Shown here one piece after another: positions 1-8,040 of a stretch of 40,821 nucleotides of DNA. The stretch spans positions 1 through 40,821 of the forward strand of contig LJNS01000001.1 of NCBI GenBank assembly GCA_001303245.1. Reading direction: 5' to 3'. The position numbers and the translations under genes are program-made. Each line of letters opens with the position of its first letter. The first letter of the stretch is position 1. The DNA comes from Gammaproteobacteria bacterium SG8_30 (lineage in GTDB: Bacteria > Pseudomonadota > Gammaproteobacteria > Steroidobacterales > Steroidobacteraceae). The notes below the pieces were generated by a model. That model did no database searches. It was not told the origin of the DNA and saw only the letters and a program-made list of their open reading frames with translations.

Positions 1-2
1 TG

Positions 3-185
3 TGGGAATACGACAGCACGCGCGAGGTGCAGGCGGTCGACGGCAGCACGGCCCGCGGCGGCTCGTTCGGCGGCGGCGCCGGGCCGATCGTGCAGGACGG
101 CATGCTGTTCGCTGCCTCGGGTTACGGAATTTACTTCCACATGCCGGGCAACGTACTGATGGCGTTCGGGCTCCCCGAAGACTAG
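3..185 (+). CDS. C-terminal fragment of a PQQ-binding-like beta-propeller protein
   Basis: Only the last 60 codons are in the window; the gene begins upstream. The reading frame starting at base 3 ends at TAG 183-185. The visible tail contains GGSFGGGAGPIVQDGMLFAA followed by SGYG and PGNVLMAF. This closely matches the last blade of secreted PQQ-type beta-propeller proteins (polyvinyl-alcohol-dehydrogenase-like), which end with a G-rich strand, a SGYG turn and a PGNVLLAF strand. Whether it binds PQQ or is enzymatic cannot be told from the tail. It converges on the thiamine operon, with a GC-rich hairpin between the two. The family call rests on this short C-terminal signature only. Confidence 0.6.
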   Translation, partial: WEYDSTREVQAVDGSTARGGSFGGGAGPIVQDGMLFAASGYGIYFHMPGNVLMAFGLPED

Positions 186-211
186 TTCACCAGGGCCGTT
201 CAGGCAGCGGA

Positions 212-230
212 GCCCGCTCGGCTCGCGGGC
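212..230. terminator. GC hairpin between convergent genes
   Basis: GCCCGC at 212-217 and GCGGGC at 225-230 form a perfect 6-bp stem with a 7-base loop. It lies in the 52-base gap between the convergent ends of the beta-propeller gene and the phosphotransferase gene. No T-tract follows on either strand, so intrinsic termination is only a guess from position and symmetry. Confidence 0.3.
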
Positions 231-237
231 GGACGTG

Positions 238-1125
238 TCAGCCGATCGAGTGTGGCGCGAGACCGGCCAGCAGGCGTCGCCCGAGGCGCAACCGCTCCTC
301 GCGGTCGGCGTCGGCCTCGCTGCCGTCGAGCTCGTGCTTGAGCTCGAGCCAGGCCAGCCATACGGACTCGAAAAGCCATCTTGCATCGGCGAGCGCAGCG
401 CTTCTGCCGATTTCGCCGGCGCCATCGTACCCGGCGAGCAGGGCGGACGCCGCGCCCGTGTCCAGGTCGTGGTACGCCGCGTAACCTGCGAGGTCCATGA
501 TCGGTGCGCCGCGGCCCGCGTACTCCCAGTCGACCGCCACGATGCCTGCGGGGCCTTCGATCAGGTTCAGGTGGTGCAGGTCGTTGTGGCAGAGCGCCGC
601 CGCCGCGAACTCGGTCGCTCGGGCCGTGATCCGCCGCGCACGCTCGACGAGCCCGGCGGACATGCGACCGGGAGGGAGACGGCCGAAGTAGTGTGCAAGG
701 CTCTCCGCGAAGTCGATCACGGGCAGCGCCTCCGGCACGGGGACGGCGTGCAACCGGGCGAGCCACGCGCCGATACGTGTGGCCGCCTGGACCGAGCGGG
801 CGTAGCCGCGCGACCAAGGCTGCCCCGCGACGTACTCGCTCACCAGGACGCCGGCGCCGGAATACGTCGCGACTACGCGCGGGGCGAGTGCCCGGCGCGC
901 CGCCGCTTCCTGGGCCATCCACTCTGCCTCCCGCAGGACCGAGTAGTCCGCGTCGTGCGAGCCGGCGAGGCGCACGACGACCGGGCCACGCTCGTGCTCC
1001 AGCCGATAGTTACGGTTCCGCGTGCCCCCTTCGAGCCTGTGTGCCTTTGCATTGGGCATGCCGAGACGCACGGCGATGTCCGCGAGTCGCACGGCATCGC
1101 TGTCGCCTCGGGAGTGCCTGCTCAC
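238..1125 (-). CDS. Phosphotransferase of the APH/choline kinase fold, probable thiamine kinase
   Basis: A 295-residue protein of the aminoglycoside/choline kinase fold. The Brenner-type catalytic motif is HNDLHHLN (His180, Asp182, Asn187), followed by a DWEYAG segment carrying the metal-binding Asp. The reaction is inferred to be ATP-dependent phosphorylation of an alcohol. Its place as last gene of a TPP-riboswitch operon makes thiamine the likely substrate, trapping it as thiamine phosphate after import. The GTG start overlaps the stop of the permease gene (GTGA, 1122-1125), indicating translational coupling; a longer in-frame extension would run inside the permease gene and was rejected. 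Known APH-fold thiamine kinases include E. coli ThiK. Choline or another small alcohol is possible, but the operon argues for thiamine. Confidence 0.75.
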   Translation of the reverse strand: MSRHSRGDSDAVRLADIAVRLGMPNAKAHRLEGGTRNRNYRLEHERGPVVVRLAGSHDADYSVLREAEWMAQEAAARRALAPRVVATYSGAGVLVSEYVAGQPWSRGYARSVQAATRIGAWLARLHAVPVPEALPVIDFAESLAHYFGRLPPGRMSAGLVERARRITARATEFAAAALCHNDLHHLNLIEGPAGIVAVDWEYAGRGAPIMDLAGYAAYHDLDTGAASALLAGYDGAGEIGRSAALADARWLFESVWLAWLELKHELDGSEADADREERLRLGRRLLAGLAPHSIG

Positions 1126-1721
1126 GCGAGTCGGCTCCCGGACCGCCAGGCCCACCAGCCGGCGACGGCAAGCAGGGCGAAGGCAAGGTACAGGACCGCC
1201 GTGAACGCGAGCCCCTGCGACGCGTACAGCCAGGCGAGGCCTGCATCCACCGCGATCCACCAGATCCAGTTGGCGGCGACCTTGCGCACCATCATCCACG
1301 TGGCCGCGACGCTCGCCCACGTGCCCGCGGCATCGGCCCAGGGGGCTGCGGCATTCGTCCACGCCTGCAGCATCGGCGCGGTGAGCGCCGTACCCCCCGC
1401 CACGAGGCCGATGACGGCGGCATGCAGCAGGAGGCTCCAACGGCGTACGACGATGCCGGATCCGGCCGTCGCGTCCCTGCCCCACTCCCACCACCCGTAG
1501 GCGGCGAGCACGACGTACAGCACCTGCAGAGCCGACTGCAGGTAGAGACGCGCGTCGAGGAAGACGAGGATGTAGAGCGCCGTACTCAGTCCGCCGGCCA
1601 GCCAGCACAGCCGACGCTGCCGGATGGCCAGCGCGATGTATGCGAAGCCGAGCAGCACCGCGGCCAGCTCGAGCGGTCCCGTGGCCGCGAGTTGCCGGAA
1701 GAGGACGTCGATCGTGTCCAA
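1122..1721 (-). CDS. pnuT: PnuC-family permease, probable thiamine transporter (PnuT type)
   Basis: A 199-residue, strongly hydrophobic protein with about seven membrane segments and the tryptophan-rich PnuC pattern, including AANWIWWIAVDAGLAWLY near residue 150 and LLAVAGWWAW near the end. PnuC proteins move vitamins (nicotinamide riboside, or thiamine in the PnuT branch) across the inner membrane by facilitated diffusion, with trapping by a cytoplasmic kinase. Here the gene sits between a YkoF-type thiamine-binding protein (7 bases upstream) and a kinase (4-base overlap), under a TPP riboswitch. Context therefore favours thiamine over nicotinamide riboside. The start is ATG 1721. The family is well supported; the substrate is inferred from context. 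Confidence 0.8.
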   Translation of the reverse strand: MDTIDVLFRQLAATGPLELAAVLLGFAYIALAIRQRRLCWLAGGLSTALYILVFLDARLYLQSALQVLYVVLAAYGWWEWGRDATAGSGIVVRRWSLLLHAAVIGLVAGGTALTAPMLQAWTNAAAPWADAAGTWASVAATWMMVRKVAANWIWWIAVDAGLAWLYASQGLAFTAVLYLAFALLAVAGWWAWRSGSRLA

Positions 1722-1728
1722 GCGGGCC

Positions 1729-1971
1729 TCAGTCGCCGCCGCCCAGCACCTTCATCACGAACACGGCCCGGCGATCGCCATCGAAGGTGGTGGCGATCTC
1801 GGTCTGCAGGGCAGCCATGACCGTGGCGTAGTCCCCGCTGACCTGGGTACTCATCGAGTTGGTCTGCACGCGCAGCCCGGCGCGGGATCGGAGCCGATCG
1901 ATGAAGTCCTGGATGGCAGGAATGAACTCGTCGGTCAGCGGGTAAAGGCTGATCTCTACGGCGACGTGCAT
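1729..1971 (-). CDS. Small YkoF/MTH1187-family thiamine-binding protein
   Basis: An 80-residue protein with the ferredoxin-like pattern of the YkoF/MTH1187 family. It opens with a VAVEISLYPLTDEF strand-helix, then a helix IPAIQDFIDRL, a strand VQTNSMSTQVSGD, a second helix and a closing FVMKVLGGGD strand. YkoF proteins bind thiamine or its pyrimidine half, and single-domain versions occur in thiamine uptake operons. No signal peptide is visible, so it is probably cytoplasmic and may pass thiamine between permease and kinase; that role is inference. It is preceded by AGGAGG about 11 bases before the ATG, somewhat far. It lies 39 bases after the receptor gene and 7 bases before the permease gene. 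Confidence 0.75.
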   Translation of the reverse strand: MHVAVEISLYPLTDEFIPAIQDFIDRLRSRAGLRVQTNSMSTQVSGDYATVMAALQTEIATTFDGDRRAVFVMKVLGGGD

Positions 1972-2010
1972 GGCTCGATGTTCCTCCTGTCGTCGCGCGG
2001 CGCGCGGCTC

Positions 2011-4137
2011 TCAAAACCGGAAACGTGCGGTGACCCCTGCCTGGCGCGGATCTCCCAGGCGCACGTAGACCTTCGGCGGAAAGTCCGGCGGCTCGTTGCC
2101 AAAGTAGAAACCCCGCAACGGGTAGCGCTCGCCGAAGGCGTTGCGCAGCCAGACGTGCACGCTCCAGGCCTCGGCCTCGTAGCCGGCCCGCAGGTTGAGG
2201 AGCGAGTAGGCCCCGGCGCGCTCGTCGTGGCTCGCGTCGAAATAGAATGCGTCCTGGCCCGACAGGTCCGCCCGCGCCATCCAGCCGCGCGGGTGTCGCC
2301 AGGTAGCGGACAGGGAGTACTTCCAGGCGGGTGCGTGGGCCCACTCGCGCCCGTCGAGCACCCGGTCGGGCAGCGTGTAGCCGAGGTACTCGGAATCCAT
2401 CAGCGAAAGCGAGCCGGACAGCCGCCAGCGGTCCGTGGCCTGCCAGTCCACGGAGCCTTCCAGGCCGTAGGCCCGGCCGCGCGCAGCGTTGTCCGTGTAG
2501 TACACGAAGGTCAGCGGGTCCTGGGGGTCGGCCTGGAAGGACGTCGCGACCTGCTGGTCCTCGCGGCGCAGGAAGAACACGCTCACGTCCGCGGCCAGGC
2601 CGCGACCGTCCCAGCGACCCTTGATGCCCGCCTCCGCGCTCCAGGCGTACTCCGGACCGAACTCGAGTCGCTCCTCGGGAATCGCGACGCCGATGTTGAA
2701 GCCACCGGCCTTGAAACCGCGCGCGAGCGAGGCCCAGGCATGGAGCGACTCGCCGAGCTCGCGGGTCAACGAGACCTGGCCACCCCACATGGTGTCGCGC
2801 GGCGAGAAGGCGAACCCGTCGGAGTCGCGGTAGGTCGCATCGCGCTGCTCCAGCCGCAGCCCCGCGGACAGCATCGTGCCCCGCCCGATCCGGCGGTCGA
2901 CCTGGCCGTAGCCGGCGACGCTGGTCGCCCGGTACCGGCTGTCCAGCGCGCGTTCGAAGACGTCCCCAAGGTAGCGACCTTCGTCCCGCTGGGCGTTGTC
3001 TTCCTCGAGCCGCAGCAGGTAGGCGCCGGCAACCCAGTCCCAGTCATCGCCGGCGCTTCCGGTCACCCGGAGGTCCTGGCTCAGTGTGCTGCGCTCGCGC
3101 TCGGTCAGGGAGAAGAAGTCGTAGGGCCCGGCATCGTCCCAGAAAGCGTCGTTACCCCAGTCCCCGTCGAAGCTCGCCACGATGGACGAGTCCGCCCAGC
3201 CTGTGATGCTGCGCAGCACGAGGCCGTCCGCGACATCCCAGGAGAGGTCGGCGGAGGCGCCCGTGGAACGCTGCGCGTCGCGGCCGGGCCGATCCGATTG
3301 CGTCACCAGCGAGTTGTCGATGGCGAAGGCATCGTAGCCGTTGTCGAGATCGGCGTGCATGAGCGTCAGGTCGGCGGTCCAGCCGTCCGCGGGGAGCAGC
3401 CGGATGCGCAGACGGGCCGTCAACTCGTCGCGCTCGTTGGTGTCGTCGCGCTCGAGAAATGCGTTGCGCCGGAAACCGTTGCTAGCCGTCCGCTCGAGCG
3501 CGACGCGCCAGGCGGAGCCGTCGCCGCTTCGGCCCAGCGCCCCGCCTGCCACCAGCCCGGCGCCCACGAGGCCATCCTCGCCGCCCGTCGCCTCGATCTC
3601 GAGTTCCCGCTCCGGTCGCGGCTCACGGGTCTTCACCTTGATGAGCCCGGCGAGCGCGTTCGCGCCGTACCGCGTTCCCTGCGGCCCGCGCAGCACCTCG
3701 ACCTGCTCGACGTCGAACAGGGTCGCGACCATGCCGATGCCGCTGAAGTCGATCTCGTCGACGAGGAAGCCGACCGAGGGGTTCGGCGCACCCTGGTACT
3801 GCTCGAGCTCGCCGATGCCGCGCAGCTGGAAGTACCGCGGGCGCGAACTCGCACCGGCCCAGGACAGCGACGGTACCTGCGGCAGGAGTTCTTCCAGGTG
3901 GTGGGTCGCCGCATCGCGGACGGTCTCGGATCCGAGCACCGAGACGCTCGCGGGGAGTTCCTCGACGGGTGTCTCGAGCCAGGTCGCCGTGACGAAGACT
4001 TCCTCCAGCCGCGTCGTCTCCGCCGCGAACGCGGGCCATGCCACGACGCAGCCGGCGAGGAGCGCGGCCGGCACGCAGGGGACCCGGGACGCCGCGGAGC
4101 CGGGAGAGACTTTCGGGGAGGATGCTTCGTGTTTCAT
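2011..4137 (-). CDS. TonB-dependent outer-membrane receptor, probable thiamine receptor
   Basis: A 708-residue TonB-dependent receptor of normal length. A signal peptide covers about residues 1-38, ending AWPAFA. A TonB-box-like LEEVFVTATW follows, then the plug (residues about 50-165) with VEVLRGPQGTRYGANALAG, and a beta-barrel ending in the terminal aromatic strand GVTARFRF. It would move a scarce ligand across the outer membrane using TonB energy. It is the first gene after a TPP riboswitch and is followed by YkoF-like, PnuT-like and kinase genes, so thiamine (or a thiamine phosphate or precursor) is the best ligand guess. By sequence alone it resembles generic iron/cobalamin-type receptors; the assignment rests on the riboswitch. 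Confidence 0.85.
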   Translation of the reverse strand: MKHEASSPKVSPGSAASRVPCVPAALLAGCVVAWPAFAAETTRLEEVFVTATWLETPVEELPASVSVLGSETVRDAATHHLEELLPQVPSLSWAGASSRPRYFQLRGIGELEQYQGAPNPSVGFLVDEIDFSGIGMVATLFDVEQVEVLRGPQGTRYGANALAGLIKVKTREPRPERELEIEATGGEDGLVGAGLVAGGALGRSGDGSAWRVALERTASNGFRRNAFLERDDTNERDELTARLRIRLLPADGWTADLTLMHADLDNGYDAFAIDNSLVTQSDRPGRDAQRSTGASADLSWDVADGLVLRSITGWADSSIVASFDGDWGNDAFWDDAGPYDFFSLTERERSTLSQDLRVTGSAGDDWDWVAGAYLLRLEEDNAQRDEGRYLGDVFERALDSRYRATSVAGYGQVDRRIGRGTMLSAGLRLEQRDATYRDSDGFAFSPRDTMWGGQVSLTRELGESLHAWASLARGFKAGGFNIGVAIPEERLEFGPEYAWSAEAGIKGRWDGRGLAADVSVFFLRREDQQVATSFQADPQDPLTFVYYTDNAARGRAYGLEGSVDWQATDRWRLSGSLSLMDSEYLGYTLPDRVLDGREWAHAPAWKYSLSATWRHPRGWMARADLSGQDAFYFDASHDERAGAYSLLNLRAGYEAEAWSVHVWLRNAFGERYPLRGFYFGNEPPDFPPKVYVRLGDPRQAGVTARFRF

Positions 4138-4143
4138 GCCCGC

Positions 4144-4247
4144 TCCCTACGCCGGTACTAGCCGGATCAGGTTCAACGGGTTCGCCGGTGAGCTCCGCGG
4201 CTTGCGCGAGCGGCCGGCGTCTCAGGTCCAGTCAGACCACCCCAAGG
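4144..4247 (-). promoter_or_regulatory. TPP riboswitch (thi-box)
   Basis: On the minus strand the leader contains the hallmarks of the thi-box: CTTGGGGTG at the 5' end (about 4247-4238), CTGAGA at 4225-4220, ACCCGTTGAACCTGATC at 4181-4165 and TAGTACCGGCGTAGGGA at 4160-4144. A variable GC hairpin lies between. The conserved 3' element ends 6 bases before the receptor ATG (4137), and the GGGAG that would act as ribosome-binding site overlaps the riboswitch's final helix. TPP binding therefore probably hides the start site and blocks translation, repressing thiamine import when TPP is plentiful. The mode is inferred; the motif match is direct. The further 140 bases up to the next gene hold no obvious element. 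Confidence 0.93.
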
Positions 4248-4390
4248 CTGCTCGGAATGCTAGCACAAGAGCGGTCGGCCCCACCCGGGAGGACGGTCCC
4301 TCACCCAAGAGGTCACGCCGACACACGCTGCGGGGACTGTTCATCCACCGACTTGCAGCGCGGCGCTGGTCACGCTCGGTGGGAGCCTCG

Positions 4391-5674
4391 TCAGGTGGCC
4401 TCCAGCGCCTGGCGGAAGTCGGCCACGAGGTCGTCCGGGTGCTCGATGCCGATGGACACGCGGATCATGTTGTCCGTGATGCCGAGCTCGGCGCGACGCT
4501 CGGGCTCGATGTCGCTGTGGGTCATCGCGGCCGGGTGCGAGGCCAGGCTCTCCGTCCCGCCGAGGCTCACGGCGAGCTTCACGAGCTGCAGCGCGTCCAG
4601 GACCCGGAACGCGTCGGCCTCGCCGCCCTTCACGCAGAAGGAGAAGGTCGCTCCGGGAGCCAGGCACTGGCGGGCGTACAGGCGACCGTCGGAGCTGTCC
4701 GGGTCGAGGAAGCCCAGGTAGGCCACGCTCTCGACCGAGGGATGGTGGCGCAGGAAATCGGCAACCCGGCGGGCGTTGTCCACGGAGCGCGTGAAACGCA
4801 GCTCGAGCGTTTCGAGGCTGCGCATGATCAGCCAGGCCGTGTGCGGGTCGGTCATGGTCCCCAGGATCGTGCGCATCAGGTGCACCGGCTCGAGCGCCGC
4901 ATTCGAGCCCACGCAGGCGCCGGCCACGACGTCGCTGTGGCCGCCGATGTACTTGGTCAGCGAATAGATGACGACGTCGCAGCCGTGCTGCAGCGGCTTC
5001 TGCCACAACGGACCCAGGAAGGTGTTGTCGACGATGACCGGCGGCCGGTGCCCCTGAAGGGCGCCGAGCTCGTCGGCGAGGGCCGCGCAATCTGCGAGGT
5101 CCACGAGCGCGTTCGTGGGGTTCGCCGGCGTCTCTACGTATATGGCCGCCACCCTACCCTGCGCGCGCGCGGTCTCGACGGCCTGCCGGCGCGGCCCACG
5201 CCCGGTGCCTGCCTGGAAGCCGACGGTGCGGATGCCGAAGTCGGGCAATACCTTCTCGAGCAGGTAGTCCGAGCCGCCGTAGACCGGCGAACTGTGCACC
5301 ACCACGTCGCCCGGCCGGCAGTGCGCGAACAGGCAGGTCGATATTGCGGCCATGCCGCTCGAGAAGGCGAGCGCACGCTCGGCGCCGTCCCAGATCGCGA
5401 GTCGCCCCTCGAGGATCTCGAGGTTCGGATTGTTGAGCCGCGAGTAGATGAGCCCGGGTGCCTCGAGCGGGGCCGGCTCGCGCAGGCCGTAGGCGAGCTC
5501 GAAGAAGCGCTTGCCCTCCGAGGCGGACCGGAAGACGAAGGTGGAGGTCTGGAAGATCGGGCACTTCACCGCGCCCTCGGAGAGACCGGGAAAGTACCCG
5601 TAGCCCATCATGAGGGTCTCGGGATGGAGGCGATGCCCGCCGATCTCGGTGATGTCGCGGTTGATCCAGGTCAT
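4391..5674 (-). CDS. Cystathionine gamma-synthase-family PLP enzyme
   Basis: A 427-residue fold-type I PLP enzyme of the Cys/Met metabolism family. The cofactor lysine is Lys241 in SLTKYIGGHSD; the phosphate-binding SSGMAAIST and the aspartate in VIVDNTFLGP are present, as is the SLGGTESLASHPA segment. Members catalyse gamma- or beta-replacement or elimination on homoserine esters, cystathionine or methionine. The N-terminal LHPETLMMGYGYFPGLSEGA and the length fit the subgroup usually labelled cystathionine gamma-synthase family, whose exact reaction is often unclear (gamma-lyase or synthase). ATG 5674 was chosen because GGAAGG lies 5 bases upstream; an upstream extension lacks conserved residues. 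No sulfur-metabolism neighbours help to decide the substrate. Confidence 0.85.
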   Translation of the reverse strand: MTWINRDITEIGGHRLHPETLMMGYGYFPGLSEGAVKCPIFQTSTFVFRSASEGKRFFELAYGLREPAPLEAPGLIYSRLNNPNLEILEGRLAIWDGAERALAFSSGMAAISTCLFAHCRPGDVVVHSSPVYGGSDYLLEKVLPDFGIRTVGFQAGTGRGPRRQAVETARAQGRVAAIYVETPANPTNALVDLADCAALADELGALQGHRPPVIVDNTFLGPLWQKPLQHGCDVVIYSLTKYIGGHSDVVAGACVGSNAALEPVHLMRTILGTMTDPHTAWLIMRSLETLELRFTRSVDNARRVADFLRHHPSVESVAYLGFLDPDSSDGRLYARQCLAPGATFSFCVKGGEADAFRVLDALQLVKLAVSLGGTESLASHPAAMTHSDIEPERRAELGITDNMIRVSIGIEHPDDLVADFRQALEAT

Positions 5675-5755
5675 GGCCTTCCATCCGGTGCGGAGATGGC
5701 GAACATTATCAACCGGGGTCGCCGATGGTGCGACCCGGAAGAGGATGCCCACGGC

Positions 5756-7630
5756 TCATATCTCCACCTGTCCCCCGATCTCGACGACGCGCTCCGGCGG
5801 AAGGCCGAAATGCTGCGCGGCAAAATAGGCGTTGCGATCCAGGTACGTGTAGAGACGCTTCCGCCACCGTGCCATGCCCGCAGTCCGCACGATGACCGGG
5901 TGATCGCGCCCGAGGATGTAGGTCGTTTCCGACGGCCGGAACTCGACGCCCGCGCGCCCGGCCTCCTTGAGCAGATCGGGGACCCGCGGCGACTCCATGA
6001 AACCCGTCACCGCCGCAATACGGTACAGGCCGTCGCCGAGAGGATGGACCGACACGCGCTGACGCGGGTCGGTGAACGGCTCGTCGGCGGTCCGGACCGT
6101 CATCAGTATGATCCGCCTGGGCAGCGTGGACTGCGTTTCGAGCTGCATTTTCACGGCCGGCGGCACGGCCGACTCGTCGGCATGAAGGTAGACGCCGGTG
6201 CCGGGGGAACGGTGCAGCTTGCCTGTCTCGAGATCGGCGACGAGTTGCCTGACGGGCATCTGCCGGCGGGCGACGCGGCCGGCCACGAGCAGTCGCCCCT
6301 CCTGCCAGGTCAACATCACGAGCAGGATGCCGCCCGCCGCGGCGAGCGGGAGCCAGCCGCCGTACGGGATCTTCAGTCCGTTGGCCAACAGGAACACGAG
6401 GTCGACGACGAGCGCCGCGCAGATCGCCCCGAGCAGGCCCCATTGACGGCCTTCACGTCGCAGGAACAGCCAGGCTGCGACCAGTGCGCCATCGATGGTC
6501 ATTGCGAGCGCGATTGCGATGCCATAGGCAGAGGCGAGCGACTCCGAGGATCCGAACCCGACGACGAGCCCGACGGTCGCCAGCAGCATCAGGCGATTCG
6601 CCGCCGGCACGTAGACCTGGCCGGCGGCCTCCTCCGACGAGTGCAGGATCAGTACGCGCGGCAGGAGACCGAGCTGCACGGCCTGCTGCACCACGGAGAA
6701 GACGCCCGATATGACCGCCTGCGAAGCGACGATCGTCGCCGCCGTGGCCAGCAGCACGAGCGGGACTACGGCCGCGGTCGGCACGAGATAGAAGAACGGG
6801 CTCGTCTCGGTGCCGGGCACCGCGAGCACCAGCGCCCCCTGGCCGAAGTAATTCAGCACCAGCGCAGGCATCACCAGGCCGAACCATGCCATTCGCATGG
6901 GCTTCGGCCCGAAGTGTCCCATGTCGGCATACAGGGCCTCGCCACCGGTGACGGCCAGGAAGACGGCAGCGAGCACGATCAGCGCGTCCCCGCGGTGTCT
7001 CGCCAGGAAGGACAGGGCGTGCGTCGGGTCGAGGGCCGCCAGCACGGCCGGGTTACGCACGATCCAGGCGAGGCCGATGACGCCGAGCGTGACGAACCAC
7101 ACGAGCATCAGCGGGCCGAACAGCTGCCCCACACGCCCCGTTCCCCGCTTCTGGATCGAGAAAAGCAGCAGCAGGACGATGAGCACCAGCGGCACGACGA
7201 CGGCGCCGAAGTCATCGTCGATCAGCTCCAGCCCCTCCACCGCCGACATCACGGAAATGGCCGGCGTGATGGCCCCGTCGCTGAAGAACAGCGCCGCACC
7301 GAGCAGTCCGAGCACGGTCACTGCCGTCCGGGCGGCGCCGAACCGGCCCGGCGAGACCAGCGCCATGAGGGCCAGCGCACCGCCCTCACCATGGTTGTCG
7401 GCGCGCAGGACGATCGTCATGTACTTCACCGAGATGACGATCGTGATGGCCCAGAAGATCAGCGACAGCAGACCGAGGACGTTCTCCGGCGTCGGAATCG
7501 TGCCATGCAGATCATCGAAGCAGGTCCGGAAGGCATATAGCGGGCTCGTGCCGATGTCACCGAAGACGACGCCGAGCGCTCCGAGTGCGAGCCTCGAAAC
7601 GGGCGTTTTCGCGGACGATGATCGGCGCAA
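5756..7630 (-). CDS. kup: Kup-type low-affinity potassium transporter
   Basis: A 624-residue Kup/HAK/KT transporter. The first membrane segment carries ALGVVFGDIGTSPLYAF, the family signature, followed by DNHGEGGALALMAL and about twelve membrane segments to residue 430 or so. The cytoplasmic tail ends VVEIGGQVEI, as in E. coli Kup, so the protein is complete. It imports K+ with protons across the inner membrane. The first plausible start is TTG 7630, about 13 codons before the conserved SRLALGALG; no ATG is available and no strong ribosome-binding site is seen, so the exact start is uncertain. It is leftward, 98 bases beyond the ABM gene stop, and probably has its own promoter. Confidence 0.93.
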   Translation of the reverse strand: MRRSSSAKTPVSRLALGALGVVFGDIGTSPLYAFRTCFDDLHGTIPTPENVLGLLSLIFWAITIVISVKYMTIVLRADNHGEGGALALMALVSPGRFGAARTAVTVLGLLGAALFFSDGAITPAISVMSAVEGLELIDDDFGAVVVPLVLIVLLLLFSIQKRGTGRVGQLFGPLMLVWFVTLGVIGLAWIVRNPAVLAALDPTHALSFLARHRGDALIVLAAVFLAVTGGEALYADMGHFGPKPMRMAWFGLVMPALVLNYFGQGALVLAVPGTETSPFFYLVPTAAVVPLVLLATAATIVASQAVISGVFSVVQQAVQLGLLPRVLILHSSEEAAGQVYVPAANRLMLLATVGLVVGFGSSESLASAYGIAIALAMTIDGALVAAWLFLRREGRQWGLLGAICAALVVDLVFLLANGLKIPYGGWLPLAAAGGILLVMLTWQEGRLLVAGRVARRQMPVRQLVADLETGKLHRSPGTGVYLHADESAVPPAVKMQLETQSTLPRRIILMTVRTADEPFTDPRQRVSVHPLGDGLYRIAAVTGFMESPRVPDLLKEAGRAGVEFRPSETTYILGRDHPVIVRTAGMARWRKRLYTYLDRNAYFAAQHFGLPPERVVEIGGQVEI

Positions 7631-7728
7631 GGCGGGAACCGCGGGAAAGACGGGAACCGGCTCTTATTCTACTCTGGCCGGCCGCCGCCAGCCGCTCGGC
7701 GCGGTGCAACCACCCGGTGCGCCGCTGG

Positions 7729-8016
7729 TCAGATCACGTAGTCGTAGAACTGCAGGTCCATCTCGCCGTCGACGCACTCCATGATGGGCGGGATCAGTCG
7801 GTCGTGCGCCTCGGTAGCCATGTGCTCGTCGAAGGCCGCCTGGTCGCGGAAGCGGGCGTAATAGACGTACAGCAAGGGGCTGTCCTTCGTCTTCAAAACG
7901 TCGTAGGCGAGGCAGCCGGGCTCGGTACGCGTCGCCTCGGAGAGCTCCGCCTGCAGCCTCAGGAAATCGCCCTCGCGATCGGGCTTGATGTTGAGCCTGG
8001 CGATGAAGCAGAACAT
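7729..8016 (-). CDS. ABM-domain small protein (quinol monooxygenase-like)
   Basis: A 95-residue single-domain protein of the antibiotic biosynthesis monooxygenase (dimeric alpha/beta barrel) family. It begins FIARLNIKPDREGDFLRL, then an EPGCLAYDVLKTKDSPLLYV strand pair, a FRDQAAFDEHMAT helix and a C-terminal strand. Family members include YgiN-type quinol monooxygenases and catabolic helper enzymes that need no cofactor. Start ATG 8016 has AGGAGA 8 bases upstream. It lies 24 bases after the acyl-CoA ligase gene and closes a three-gene operon whose first gene is another ABM protein. The substrate is unknown; a role in oxidising or isomerising an intermediate of the same pathway is inference. 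Confidence 0.75.
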   Translation of the reverse strand: MFCFIARLNIKPDREGDFLRLQAELSEATRTEPGCLAYDVLKTKDSPLLYVYYARFRDQAAFDEHMATEAHDRLIPPIMECVDGEMDLQFYDYVI

Positions 8017-8040
8017 GGATCGAGTCTCCTGCAGTACGTC

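Noticed and set aside
1126-1608. N-terminal extension of the kinase frame into the permease gene
   Set aside because: The extension overlaps conserved PnuC-type sequence, while the GTGA overlap gives a normal-length kinase.
1122-1721. Reading the PnuC-family gene as nicotinamide riboside transporter
   Set aside because: The TPP riboswitch, the YkoF-like gene and the kinase point to thiamine; no NadR-type gene is nearby.
1624-4161. An 845-residue open frame on the plus strand
   Set aside because: It is antisense to the receptor, YkoF-like and PnuT-like genes and shows no signal peptide or domain.
3341-7540. A 1399-residue open frame on the plus strand
   Set aside because: It runs antisense to the TonB receptor, the PLP enzyme and Kup, all with strong family motifs. 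Long antisense frames are expected at this GC content and this one has no recognisable domain.
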